In this document: positions 13,659 through 22,051 of the stretch, piece after piece
How positions within the stretch are numbered: the stretch's first letter is position 1
Layout of the letters: every line of letters starts with the position of its first letter
Assembly: GCA_031379665.1 (NCBI GenBank)
Contig: JANNFI010000100.1
Span: 1-29,711 of the forward strand
Reading direction: 5' to 3'
Source: SZUA-254 sp031379665
GTDB lineage: Bacteria > Bacteroidota > Ignavibacteria > UBA10030 > SZUA-254
DNA: 29,711 bases
Program-made: the position numbers and the translations under genes
Notes under the pieces: model-generated
Databases searched by the model: none
The model's input: only the letters and a program-made list of their open reading frames with translations
Told to the model about the DNA's origin: nothing

Positions 13659-15023
13659 TCAGGGATTGTGGAGCCCGTACTTTTTCATCCGGTAACGGAG
13701 CGTGTCGCGGCTGATCTTCAGGAACCTGGCAGCCCGCACCTGGTTGCTCCCCGCACGCTCCAGGGCGTTGACGAGCGCCTGGCGCTCGAGGTCGGAAAGC
13801 GAGAGACTTTCCCCCTCGGGAGTCCCCGCTGGCCGCTCCCCACCCGGGCGCGCTATGAACAGCTCAATATGCTCCGGCCGCAGTGTCTCCGCGCTGTTCA
13901 GCAGGACTGCGCGCTCGAGGACGTTTCGCAGTTCCCTGACGTTTCCCGGCCAGGGGTAGCGCAGGAAGAGCGCGTTCACCTCGTCGGAGATGACGTCGAA
14001 CGATTTGTGGAATTTGGCGTTAAACGATTTCAGGAAGTGGTTCGCGATGAGGAGGATGTCGCCCGAGCGCTCCCTTAATGGCGGCATCACGATCTGGGCC
14101 ACGTTCAGCCGGTAGTAGAGATCGGTCCTGAACGTCCCCTCCTCCACAAGGTCTTCGAGCGACCGGTTGGTCGCGGCGATGATCCGGACGTCGACGCTGA
14201 TTTCGGTGTACCCGCCCACCCTCTGAAATGTTTTCTGTTCGAGGACCCGGAGGAGCTTGATCTGCATTTTCTGCGTGATGTCCCCGATCTCGTCGAGGAA
14301 GATCGTGCCGGTGTCGGCCAGTTCGAAGATCCCCTTCTTCTGGTTTTTCGCGTCGGTGAACGCCCCCTTTTCGTGCCCGAAGAGCTCGCTTTCGACCAGG
14401 GTCTCCGTCAGGGCGGAACAGTTCACCGTCATCAGCGGCCTGTCGCGACGATTGCTGGCGGCGTGGATCGCCCGGGCCACGAGCTCCTTCCCGGTGCCGC
14501 TTTCCCCGGTGATCAGGACGGTGGTGGACCTGCTCTGCGCCACCTGAGTGATGAAGTCGTGTACCTTGTGGATGGGGGGAGAATCGCCCACCATCCCGGA
14601 GAGCCCGTCGGTGCTTAGCTGCTCCTCCTGGAGTCGGTCCAGACGGGCCATCACCCGCGTCGCCTCAAGGGCCTTCTCGATGACGACGAGGAGCTCTTCA
14701 AAATTAATCGGCTTGGTGATGTAGTCGGCCGCCCCGAGTTTCATCGCCTGGACGGCGATGTTCGACCGGTCGACCGCCGTCAGCATCACCACCGGGACCT
14801 TGCTCCCCGCGGCCCGGATCTCCTCGAGGAAACCGATGCCCGTGCCGTCCGGAAGGTTCTGGTCGAGGATGATCAGGTCGGGCTCCCGCGTCGTGAGCGC
14901 GGAGTGCGCCTCCCGCAATGAGGCGGCCTCCATCGTTCCGTACCCGGCCTTGCCGAGCTTGCTTTTCAACGACCAGCGGATCAGGTTCTCGTCGTCGAGA
15001 ATGAATATCGTCTCCGGCCGCAT
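13659..15023 (-). CDS. NtrC-family sigma-54-dependent response regulator
   Basis: A 454-residue three-domain activator. Residues 1-120 are a receiver with acidic pocket Asp10-Asp11, phosphoacceptor Asp54 (IILDQNLPDG), Thr82 and Lys104. Residues about 142-375 are an AAA+ sigma-54 interaction domain with Walker A GESGTGKE (173-180), Walker B TIFLDEIGD and GAFTDA (220-225), a variant of the GAFTGA loop that touches sigma-54. Residues 411-454 are a Fis-type helix-turn-helix (NQVRAARFLKISRDTLRYRMKKY). Its ATG shares one base with the stop of the haem-sensor kinase gene (TGATG), so the two form a two-component pair. Given the sigma-54 promoters in front of several cytochrome operons nearby, it is the obvious candidate activator for them. 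Confidence 0.92.
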   Translation of the reverse strand: MRPETIFILDDENLIRWSLKSKLGKAGYGTMEAASLREAHSALTTREPDLIILDQNLPDGTGIGFLEEIRAAGSKVPVVMLTAVDRSNIAVQAMKLGAADYITKPINFEELLVVIEKALEATRVMARLDRLQEEQLSTDGLSGMVGDSPPIHKVHDFITQVAQSRSTTVLITGESGTGKELVARAIHAASNRRDRPLMTVNCSALTETLVESELFGHEKGAFTDAKNQKKGIFELADTGTIFLDEIGDITQKMQIKLLRVLEQKTFQRVGGYTEISVDVRIIAATNRSLEDLVEEGTFRTDLYYRLNVAQIVMPPLRERSGDILLIANHFLKSFNAKFHKSFDVISDEVNALFLRYPWPGNVRELRNVLERAVLLNSAETLRPEHIELFIARPGGERPAGTPEGESLSLSDLERQALVNALERAGSNQVRAARFLKISRDTLRYRMKKYGLHNP

Positions 15024-16540
15024 CAGCGTTCGCCCTTTTCGTGGGTGACGGGCAGCGTGACGGTGCAGGTCGTCCCCACTCGTTCGACGCTCTCGAGCAG
15101 GAGCGTGCCGCCGTGCTGCTCGACGATGCGGCGCGAGATGGTGAGCCCCAGGCCCGTGCCCTGGTGTTTCGTGGTGAAAAACGGTTTGAACACGTTCATC
15201 CTGTCGCCCTCGGGGATCCCCCTCCCCGTATCGCAGATCGTGACGATCGCCGATCCGTTCCGGGCCGACGTCGAAACGCCGAGCCGTCCCCCGGGCTCCA
15301 TCGCTTGCAGGGCGTTGAGGATCAGGTTCCAGAGGAGCTGTTGGAGGAGTTTTTTGTCGGCCGTCAGCGCCGGGAGGGCCCTGTCGAGCGCGGCATCCAC
15401 ACCGATGTTCCGCTTCACGATCTGGGAGTTCAGGATCGAGAGTGTCCGCTCGATGATGCCGTTGAGGTCGGCCGTGTCGTATTTCGGGGGCGCGGGCCTG
15501 GCGTAGGTGAGCAGGTCGTTCACGGCGAGGTTCATCCGCTCCATCTGGACCATCATCTCGAGGACGATCGGCTTCTTGGGGTTCGTGTCGGGCAGATCCG
15601 CATCGATCACCTGCAGGGCTCCGAGGACGCCGGCCAGGGGGTTCCGGATCTCGTGTGCCATACTTGCCGCCATTTCGCCCGTCGTGGCGAGCCGGTCGGC
15701 GTGTTCCAGCTGCTTCTGGTGCAGGTCGTGCAGGACCGCGTGGGCTTCGTTCAGCCTGTGCACGAGCGCGTTGAAGGTGGTGATGAGCCCTGAAATCTCG
15801 TCGTCCTCGCCCGACATCTCCAGGGGCGTGAATTGAAACGCTTGTCCGCGTTCGACCCGGTCGAGTTGGTCCTGGAGCGTACGCATCTTCTGCCGGAGGC
15901 GTGTGACCGGCCTGATCACCAGCAGGAAGAGCGCGCCTGAAATCACGGCGCCGATCCCCCCGAAGGTCACCACGGTCATCGCGATGTTCATCGTGCGGTG
16001 GCTCATCGAGGCCTGCTGGATCCGGTCCATCGTGATCTTCACCGCCAGGTAACCCAGCACCGATTCACTCCCGACATGACAGGAATAACATTCCGGTTTC
16101 CGCTTTATCGGCGTCATCACGTACTGGTACGGGACGCCGTGCTCGGTGAGAGCCATGAACATCCCGCCGGGGAAGTCCGGATTCCCGGCGTATCCCTCCA
16201 TCGACATTTTCTTGTCCGTGCTGTCGGAGATCGTGCTGACGGTGATGCGGCCGTCGGAGCGGAGGAGGAAGAGCGCCGCGATCTGTCCGGTCGAGTCGAT
16301 TGTCCGCATCGCGGCCTGCAGGTGCCCCTTCTCCCCGCGGAGCATCATGAACTCCACGACCCCCCGACCGTACTGCGCCAGGGTGTAGGCCTTGTCCTGG
16401 CCGTATTCGGCCAGCATCCCGGTGCCGGTGCGATAGGCGAACCAGGCGAAACTCCCCCCGGCCACGATGAGCGCCACCGCGACGGCGGCGAGCATCTTGC
16501 GCCCGATGGAGTTCAGTATGTTCTGTGAAAATCCGTTCAT
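15023..16540 (-). CDS. Membrane sensor histidine kinase with CXXCH haem c motif in the periplasmic domain
   Basis: A 505-residue kinase. TM1 (about 15-37) and TM2 (about 186-210) enclose a 150-residue periplasmic sensor domain that contains KPECYSCHVG (CXXCH at 151-155), a covalent haem c attachment motif, just before a segment LGYLAVKITMDRI typical of the end of a single Cache/DUF3365-like sensor. After TM2 come a HAMP linker (about 208-262) and a HisKA/HATPase core: His296 in MAHEIRNPL, N-box NLILNALQAM, G1 DTGRGIP, F-box PFFTTK, G2 GTGLGL. It overlaps ccmF upstream (ATGA) and the NtrC-type regulator downstream (TGATG). The haem suggests sensing of redox state, of a gas, or of haem/cytochrome c maturation itself. 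Haem attachment is predicted, not shown. Confidence 0.9.
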   Translation of the reverse strand: MNGFSQNILNSIGRKMLAAVAVALIVAGGSFAWFAYRTGTGMLAEYGQDKAYTLAQYGRGVVEFMMLRGEKGHLQAAMRTIDSTGQIAALFLLRSDGRITVSTISDSTDKKMSMEGYAGNPDFPGGMFMALTEHGVPYQYVMTPIKRKPECYSCHVGSESVLGYLAVKITMDRIQQASMSHRTMNIAMTVVTFGGIGAVISGALFLLVIRPVTRLRQKMRTLQDQLDRVERGQAFQFTPLEMSGEDDEISGLITTFNALVHRLNEAHAVLHDLHQKQLEHADRLATTGEMAASMAHEIRNPLAGVLGALQVIDADLPDTNPKKPIVLEMMVQMERMNLAVNDLLTYARPAPPKYDTADLNGIIERTLSILNSQIVKRNIGVDAALDRALPALTADKKLLQQLLWNLILNALQAMEPGGRLGVSTSARNGSAIVTICDTGRGIPEGDRMNVFKPFFTTKHQGTGLGLTISRRIVEQHGGTLLLESVERVGTTCTVTLPVTHEKGER

Positions 16541-18783
16541 CGAATCGTGACGGCGTCACTCCGCAGACGCTTGAAAAACGCCAGGAGTGACCCGCCGATG
16601 ATCAACACCACCCCGGTCCAGATCACCATCATCATCGGGATCAGGCTGACATCCAGGAGAAGCGACGCGGCCTGGAGATTTGATTCCTCGTCTTCGAACC
16701 CGTGGAACTCCAACAGGATCCGTTTCCCCTCGACCTGCATCGCGCTCAGGATCACCTGCGGCTGAACCGTCCCCTTCGACGGGTTTACCCGGGCCGGGAG
16801 AGACACCGGCGAGGTTTCCCGCTCGCCCTCGCTGGTGAAGGAAATTGCCGGGACGATCCGGTGGCTCTCGCCGTTCACACTGACGTTCAGCACCGAACCG
16901 ACCATCATCGCCGCCGTCTCCGAATGCTGCCCCGATTCGAATTTCACGAATTCGATGTCGTAACCGTTGAGTTCCTTTTTCTCGCCCATCGCGAGTTCCA
17001 GCTCGGGGTGGTGGTGCGCGGCCTGTCCGCCCTGGAGCTCCATCGGCGAGATATAGAGGTCCTTCAGGGGGAGCACCTTCACGTGCGGTTCCCGCATCAC
17101 TCCCTGGTTGTACTCGCTATAATAGAGCCTCGGGGTGGCCTCGAATCCCGCCACGCCGTCGGAAACCTCGAGCAGGACCTGGTCCTTGGAATCGGGCATC
17201 GGCTTCATCCCCCGGAACGTGAAATCGTACCCGAAGACGTTCTGCGGTTCGTTCTGTTTCAGGATCACCTTCTTCGACTCGGTGAAATTTCCAGATCCGA
17301 CGATGCCGATCAGGAGGAGTGCGACGCCGATGTGGGCGACCGGCCCGCCGAGCCCCTGCCAGCCAGAACGGTACTGCCTGAACGCGACGACCGTATTGCT
17401 GACCAGGCCGAAACAAGCCATTGCGGTGAAAAGGAGCATCATCGGGGAGGTAACCCCGGCAACGTACGCGATAACTCCGGAGAGCGCGGTCAGCGCGAGC
17501 GGCATCGAGAGCCGCCGGAGGATCGGGCCGGACTTCTCGCCCGCCCAGCCGAGGAACGGCGTGATGCCCAGGAGGAGGGCCATCACGGTGGCGACGGGGA
17601 GGTTCACTTTGTTGTAAAATGTGATGTCGACCTGCGAGGGGTCCCCGAAGAACCCCGTGAAGATCGGCGAGGACATTCCCACGAACGTGAACGCCGCGGC
17701 CGAACAGATGACGAAAATACTCAGCACGAGGAATATTTCGCGGTTGAGTGTCCTATGGTCGACAGGAGGCGCGGTGATGGCGCGGAAGCGCTTCGCGAAG
17801 AGCCCGAAACCGTAGATGCCCGTCGCCAGCATCACGGCGACGAGGTAATTATTGATGCCGAGGTCGACGAAGGAGTGGACGGAGAAATCGGCGAGGACCC
17901 CGCTGCGGGTGAGGAAGGTGGCGTAGAGCACCAGCAGGAAAATGACAATCGCCAGGAAGATGTTGGTGCGCCGGAGCGCGCCCTTCCCTTTTTCAACCAC
18001 CATCCCGTGGACCAGGGCCAGCAGCACGAGCCACGGCACCAGCGATGAATTCTCGACCGGATCCCACCCCCAGTACCCGCCCCACCCCAGCACCTCGTAC
18101 GCCCAGAACGCGCCGATGATGATTCCGGCGCCGAGCGTCAGGGCGGAAAACAGCGTCCATTGGAACCCATACTTCTTCCACGCGTCGTAGTTGCCCGTCG
18201 CCAGCCCCGACATCGCCAGCGCGAACGGAAAGATCGCGGCGGCGTATCCGACGAAGAGGATCGGTGGATGGATCGCCATCCAGGGGTCCTGCAGCAGCGG
18301 GTTCAATCCCTGGCCGTCGGCAGGGATGGCCGCCGTCACTTCGAAGGGGCTCTTGACAAGCATCAGCAAGTGCAGGAAGGCGACGTAGAGGCTGACGAGC
18401 GCCGGCGCGTGACCGGTCGCCACCCCTTGTTTCTTTATGAGGACGAGGCCCATCACGGCCACCATCAGCGCCCAGAGGAGGAAGGTTCCTTCCTGGCCCG
18501 CCCAGAACGCCGAGATGAGATAGATCAACGGGAGCGTGCTGGAACTGTAATGGGCGACGTACGCGTACTCGAAGGAATGCGTGAGGAGATGGTAATAGAG
18601 GATGACCGACGACAGGACCACCGATACCACTCCAACCAGATAGAGTTTCACCGCCAGACCCCCGGGGGTTCCGGGCTTGCGCCCCTTCCCGGGGGGGGTA
18701 TCCTCGGAGGAGGTGAAAAAGAACCAAGCGGCGCCGAGCGACGCCACGAATGTGATGAGGATGAGCAGTTGTCCTGGATTCAT
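16537..18783 (-). CDS. ccmF: Cytochrome c haem lyase subunit CcmF
   Basis: A 748-residue polytopic membrane protein of the CcmF/CcsA haem-handling family, which joins haem to CXXCH cysteines on the outer face of the inner membrane. The diagnostic tryptophan-rich WWD segment WGGYWGWDPVENSSLVPWL is present, with the flanking histidines in MAIHPPILFVGY and VLADFSVHSF that ligate haem. There are about 14-15 hydrophobic segments, a soluble periplasmic region (about residues 495-705) and a final TM helix. It is somewhat longer than common CcmF (about 650 residues). No other ccm genes are in the window. It is the first gene of an operon with a haem-motif histidine kinase and a sigma-54 activator, so cytochrome maturation capacity is coupled to the regulatory pair. 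Confidence 0.93.
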   Translation of the reverse strand: MNPGQLLILITFVASLGAAWFFFTSSEDTPPGKGRKPGTPGGLAVKLYLVGVVSVVLSSVILYYHLLTHSFEYAYVAHYSSSTLPLIYLISAFWAGQEGTFLLWALMVAVMGLVLIKKQGVATGHAPALVSLYVAFLHLLMLVKSPFEVTAAIPADGQGLNPLLQDPWMAIHPPILFVGYAAAIFPFALAMSGLATGNYDAWKKYGFQWTLFSALTLGAGIIIGAFWAYEVLGWGGYWGWDPVENSSLVPWLVLLALVHGMVVEKGKGALRRTNIFLAIVIFLLVLYATFLTRSGVLADFSVHSFVDLGINNYLVAVMLATGIYGFGLFAKRFRAITAPPVDHRTLNREIFLVLSIFVICSAAAFTFVGMSSPIFTGFFGDPSQVDITFYNKVNLPVATVMALLLGITPFLGWAGEKSGPILRRLSMPLALTALSGVIAYVAGVTSPMMLLFTAMACFGLVSNTVVAFRQYRSGWQGLGGPVAHIGVALLLIGIVGSGNFTESKKVILKQNEPQNVFGYDFTFRGMKPMPDSKDQVLLEVSDGVAGFEATPRLYYSEYNQGVMREPHVKVLPLKDLYISPMELQGGQAAHHHPELELAMGEKKELNGYDIEFVKFESGQHSETAAMMVGSVLNVSVNGESHRIVPAISFTSEGERETSPVSLPARVNPSKGTVQPQVILSAMQVEGKRILLEFHGFEDEESNLQAASLLLDVSLIPMMMVIWTGVVLIIGGSLLAFFKRLRSDAVTIR

Positions 18784-18877
18784 GTCGGTCCGCCCGTATG
18801 ATGGGTTTCAAGTAATTGAGAATCTCCCTCCCGGATCCTGTGATTCCGGCGTGATTCGGGGAGTTTCCCATTAATGC

Positions 18878-18893
18878 TACAAGGGGTATGCCA
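18878..18893 (-). promoter_or_regulatory. Possible sigma-54 promoter of the ccmF operon, degenerate
   Basis: The minus strand reads TGGCATACCCCTTGTA: good -24 (TGGCA), correct ten-base spacing, but TTGT instead of TTGC at -12. It is about 95 bp upstream of the ATG at 18783 and just downstream of the dyad at 18906-18943. If real, the operon would be autoregulated. Confidence 0.4.
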
Positions 18894-18905
18894 GCGGGCG
18901 GAACC

Positions 18906-18943
18906 GCTGAAGTGGGTGGTTTTTTTCACCCAATTTCTTCAGC
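18906..18943. promoter_or_regulatory. Extended dyad upstream of ccmF (activator site or stem-loop)
   Basis: gctgaag (18906-18912) pairs with cttcagc (18937-18943), and inside it tgggtg (18913-18918) pairs with caccca (18927-18932), with an eight-base T-rich loop and a four-base bulge. No T run follows on either strand, so it is a poor terminator for the regulator gene ending at 19040. The TGGGTG-N8-CACCCA core is shaped like a dimeric activator site, but 20 bp from the -24 element is close for an enhancer. Confidence 0.5.
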
Positions 18944-19013
18944 CGCCGGAATCGATTGTCAGGTTTGAAAATAACGGGCCAGGCAGGAGTCAGGAATGAA
19001 AGGGGCACTCCGA

Positions 19014-19023
19014 GGGGGGGGGG
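19014..19023. repeat. Homopolymeric G10 tract
   Basis: Ten consecutive G on the plus strand, followed by A and GGG, 16 bp past the stop of the regulator gene at 19040 and about 230 bp upstream of ccmF. It is intergenic, so length changes would not alter a protein; it may also be a point of assembly error. Confidence 0.8.
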
Positions 19024-19039
19024 AGGGTTGAAACGGTGT

Positions 19040-20410
19040 TTATTCTACTGCTTTCTCCATCGTGATGCCGAGTTCCTTGATCCTGCGATAGAGCGTGGGC
19101 AAACTGATCTTCAGCGATTTTGCGGTCTTTTCCTTGTCGAACTTGTTTTTCTGAAGGACAGCCACGATGTAATCCTTAACCAGGTCGTTCACGACCTCAT
19201 CGAGCGATTTTTCGTCCGAGGGTGACGGGACGGTCGGGTAGCTTTGGAAGACCTCCGGGAGGTCGGCGATCGTGATGGTCTCGCCGCGCGCGAAGATGAC
19301 GGACCGTTCGACGACGTTCTCGAGTTCCCGGACCTCCCCCCTCCAGGGATGGCCGATCAGGAGACGCATCACGTCCGGCTCGAAGCCCTGCAGTTTTTTC
19401 CCCATCTCCATCGAATACTTGTCGAGGAAGTAGTTGACCAATATCGGGATGTCCTCCTTCCGTTCGGCGAGGGATGGAAGCCGGATCTCGACGATGTTCA
19501 ACCGGTAGAAAAGATCCTCGCGGAACCTCCCCTCCTCGATCTCGGTCCGCAGTTCGCGGTTGGTGGTGGCGATGAACCGCACGTCGATGGGCTGGGGCAA
19601 CGACATCCCCACGGGGACGATTTCCTTCATTTCGATTGCGCGGAGCAGCTTCACCTGGAGTTGGACCGGCATTTCGCTGATTTCGTCGAGCAACAGGGTG
19701 CCGCCGTCCGCCGCCTTGAAGTACCCCGGCTTGTCCGACATCGCGCCGGTGAACGACCCCTTCTTGTGTCCGAAGAGTTCACTCTCGATGAGGGTCTCGG
19801 GGATCGCCCCGCAATTGACCGCGATGAACGGCCTGTCGGCGCGCGGACTGTGCGCGTGGACTGCCCTCGCCACCATCTCCTTGCCGGTGCCGCTCCTGCC
19901 GGTAATGAGCACCGTGCCGTCGGTCGCGGAGATCTGCCTCACCGTCTCGAACACCCGTTTCATCGCGGCGCTCTGCCCGATGAGGTTTTTGAAATCGACG
20001 CCCCGGTTCACCTCGCGCCGGAGGTACTGGTTCTCCCAGAGAATTTTCCGGTGCTGCAACAGCCGCCGGATTTTCATCGTGAGCTCGTCGAACTCGATCG
20101 GCTTCAGGAGATAATCGCCCGCCCCCATCCGCAACGCGGAGATCGCCGTTTCGAGCGACCCGTAGGCGGTGATGACGATGACCAGCGTCTGGGGGCTCAG
20201 CTCACGGAGTTTCGTGAGCAGCTCGATCCCCTTCATCTCCGGCATCTCGATGTCGGTGATCACCAGGTCGAACGGCTTCTCCAGGAACATTTCATAGGCC
20301 ACGCGCCCGTTCGGGGCCTCCTCCACGCTGAACCCCTCCTTGCGGAGGATGAAGGAGGCTGATTCGCGGATGATCTGTTCGTCGTCGACGATGAGGATGG
20401 TATCGGCCAT
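19040..20410 (-). CDS. NtrC-family sigma-54-dependent response regulator (second)
   Basis: A 456-residue activator with complete receiver (Asp9-Asp10, phosphoacceptor Asp53 in VITDIEMPEMKG, Thr81, Lys103), AAA+ domain (Walker A GRSGTGKE at 171-178, GSFTGA loop at 218-223, Walker B TLLLDEISE) and a C-terminal Fis-type helix-turn-helix (DKEKTAKSLKISLPTLYRRIKEL). GSFTGA is a functional variant of GAFTGA. It follows a PAS-PAS histidine kinase gene by 15 bp and is surely its partner. It differs clearly from the regulator at 13659-15023 in the HTH region, so the two should read different DNA sites. Its target genes cannot be told from the window. Confidence 0.92.
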   Translation of the reverse strand: MADTILIVDDEQIIRESASFILRKEGFSVEEAPNGRVAYEMFLEKPFDLVITDIEMPEMKGIELLTKLRELSPQTLVIVITAYGSLETAISALRMGAGDYLLKPIEFDELTMKIRRLLQHRKILWENQYLRREVNRGVDFKNLIGQSAAMKRVFETVRQISATDGTVLITGRSGTGKEMVARAVHAHSPRADRPFIAVNCGAIPETLIESELFGHKKGSFTGAMSDKPGYFKAADGGTLLLDEISEMPVQLQVKLLRAIEMKEIVPVGMSLPQPIDVRFIATTNRELRTEIEEGRFREDLFYRLNIVEIRLPSLAERKEDIPILVNYFLDKYSMEMGKKLQGFEPDVMRLLIGHPWRGEVRELENVVERSVIFARGETITIADLPEVFQSYPTVPSPSDEKSLDEVVNDLVKDYIVAVLQKNKFDKEKTAKSLKISLPTLYRRIKELGITMEKAVE

Positions 20411-20425
20411 TGCGTGATGCCTCGC

Positions 20426-21862
20426 TTATCGGATGGTGATGTGCAGCGGGAACCGGATCGTGAATGTCGTCCCCTCGCCCTCGACACTCGCGGCGCTGAT
20501 CTCCCCCTGGAAACTCTTGATGATGCCGTAGCTCACCCAGAGCCCCAGGCCGGTCCCCTCGCCGACGCGTTTCGTGGTGAAAAATGGCTCGAAGATCTTG
20601 GGAAGGTGGACTGCGGGGATGCCGTTTCCGTTGTCGGATACCTCGACCAGGAGGTCGGTCCCTTCGACCTTCGTGCGGCAGGTGATCTTTCCGGCGGACC
20701 GGTCAGTGGGCAGGAGCCTGAACTTTTCGTCCACGGCGTCGACGGCGTTGATGAGGACGTTGACCATCACCTGCTGGATCTGGTCCGAGACCAGCGCGAG
20801 CCGCGGAAGCCGGGGCTCGGAGAGGGTCTCGAACGCGATCCCCTTTGCCTTCTTCGCGACGCTCACGATGGCGATCGCCTCGCGGACGCAGGCGTTCACG
20901 TCGGTGAGCTCCATTTCGTAGTTCGACCTCCGTGAGAAATCCACAAGGTCCCGGATGATCCGGGATATCCGGTCGACCTGGTTTTTGATCAGCTCGAGCT
21001 TGTCGCGGATGAAGGCGTCGTCGGTGGTCCGCTCGAGGACCTGCACGACCGACGAAATCGAGGTCAGCGGGTTGCCCACCTCGTGCGCGATACCCGCGGT
21101 CAGCAGGCCCATGCTCTCCATCTTCTGTGCGTGGATCAGGTGCTTCTCGAGGTGCTTCTGTTCGGTGATGTCACGGTGGATGCCGAGGTAGCCGACGACC
21201 TCGCCGTCCGGCTCGAGAATCGGGGATATGAGGAGGTGGGTGTGGAACGGTTCGCCGTTCCGGCGCCGGTTTTCAATCTCGCCGTTCCAGACTTTTCCAG
21301 CGCCGATCACCTCCCAGACCTTCTTCCAGAATGCCGGGGGATGTTTTCCGCTCGAGAAGATGCTCGGGTTCCGTCCGAGCAGCTCGTCGCGCGAAAAACC
21401 GCTCGCCTTCTCGAACGCGGGGTTGACGTAGATGATCCGGCCGTCGGTGTCGGTGATCTCGAGTGGATTGACGGTGTTATGCGCGAGGTTGTAGAACCTG
21501 ACGAATTCGAGGTCTTTCCGTTTCTGCGCGGAGATGTCCCGACCGGTCGCGATGAAGAGCGGCGGCCTGCCGGCACCGTCGGGAGCGTAGGTCGTGATCG
21601 AAAACTGGATGTCGTGGTCGGCGGAATCGCCGGTCGGGAGCTTCACGTCCACGCCCGACGGGGTGCCGTCGGCGGCGCAGCGGCGGAGTGCCAGCGCGAA
21701 TGGTTTTCTGGACCCGGGGGAGAGAAGGGCGTCGATCCGCCTGCCATCGAGCGTTCCCTGCTTCAAATCGAGCGCGGCCCGGGCCGTGACGTTGGCGTAG
21801 ACGATCCTTCCGTCGCGATCGAGGGCGAGGCAGAGATAGGGGATGGTGTCGAGCAGGCCCAT
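20426..21862 (-). CDS. Soluble PAS-PAS sensor histidine kinase
   Basis: A 478-residue cytoplasmic kinase with no transmembrane segment. Two PAS domains (about residues 1-115 and 122-240) are followed by HisKA with His260 (GIAHEVGNPL) and a HATPase_c domain: N-box VLINAVDAV, G1 DNGNGIP, F-box PFFTTK, G2 GTGLGL. The second PAS has the YVNPAFEKASGFSRDELLGRNP signature common in NtrC-partner kinases, with a PAC motif ending GIHRDITEQK. No cofactor-binding residue stands out. It is the first gene of a two-gene operon with an NtrC-type regulator, apparently from a Bacteroidota-type promoter at 22009-22039. Cytoplasmic redox or metabolic sensing is the usual role of this architecture, but the signal is unknown. 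Confidence 0.9.
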   Translation of the reverse strand: MGLLDTIPYLCLALDRDGRIVYANVTARAALDLKQGTLDGRRIDALLSPGSRKPFALALRRCAADGTPSGVDVKLPTGDSADHDIQFSITTYAPDGAGRPPLFIATGRDISAQKRKDLEFVRFYNLAHNTVNPLEITDTDGRIIYVNPAFEKASGFSRDELLGRNPSIFSSGKHPPAFWKKVWEVIGAGKVWNGEIENRRRNGEPFHTHLLISPILEPDGEVVGYLGIHRDITEQKHLEKHLIHAQKMESMGLLTAGIAHEVGNPLTSISSVVQVLERTTDDAFIRDKLELIKNQVDRISRIIRDLVDFSRRSNYEMELTDVNACVREAIAIVSVAKKAKGIAFETLSEPRLPRLALVSDQIQQVMVNVLINAVDAVDEKFRLLPTDRSAGKITCRTKVEGTDLLVEVSDNGNGIPAVHLPKIFEPFFTTKRVGEGTGLGLWVSYGIIKSFQGEISAASVEGEGTTFTIRFPLHITIR

Positions 21863-22008
21863 CGTATCTGCGTCGGCCGGTTGGGGTGATACCTTAACCC
21901 TCGTCGACCCGGCCTTTTTCGGGCGACCTGACGATTCGTTCGCCTTTTTGATAACTTTCGGGATGGTCGGCCCTCGGGAAAAGTCGGAGTTGCATTCTCA
22001 GAATTGAT

Positions 22009-22039
22009 AAAATATAGGACAATCCCGAAGCAAATCCAA
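22009..22039 (-). promoter_or_regulatory. Candidate Bacteroidota-type housekeeping promoter of the PAS kinase operon
   Basis: The minus strand has TTG (22039-22037), exactly 20 bases, then TATATTTT (22016-22009), close to the Bacteroidota pattern TTTG-N19-21-TAnnTTTG with one mismatch at the -7 box. The segment is AT-rich within a GC-rich sequence. The leader to the ATG at 21862 would be about 140 bases. Confidence 0.4.
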
Positions 22040-22051
22040 CGGCGGGGGGAG

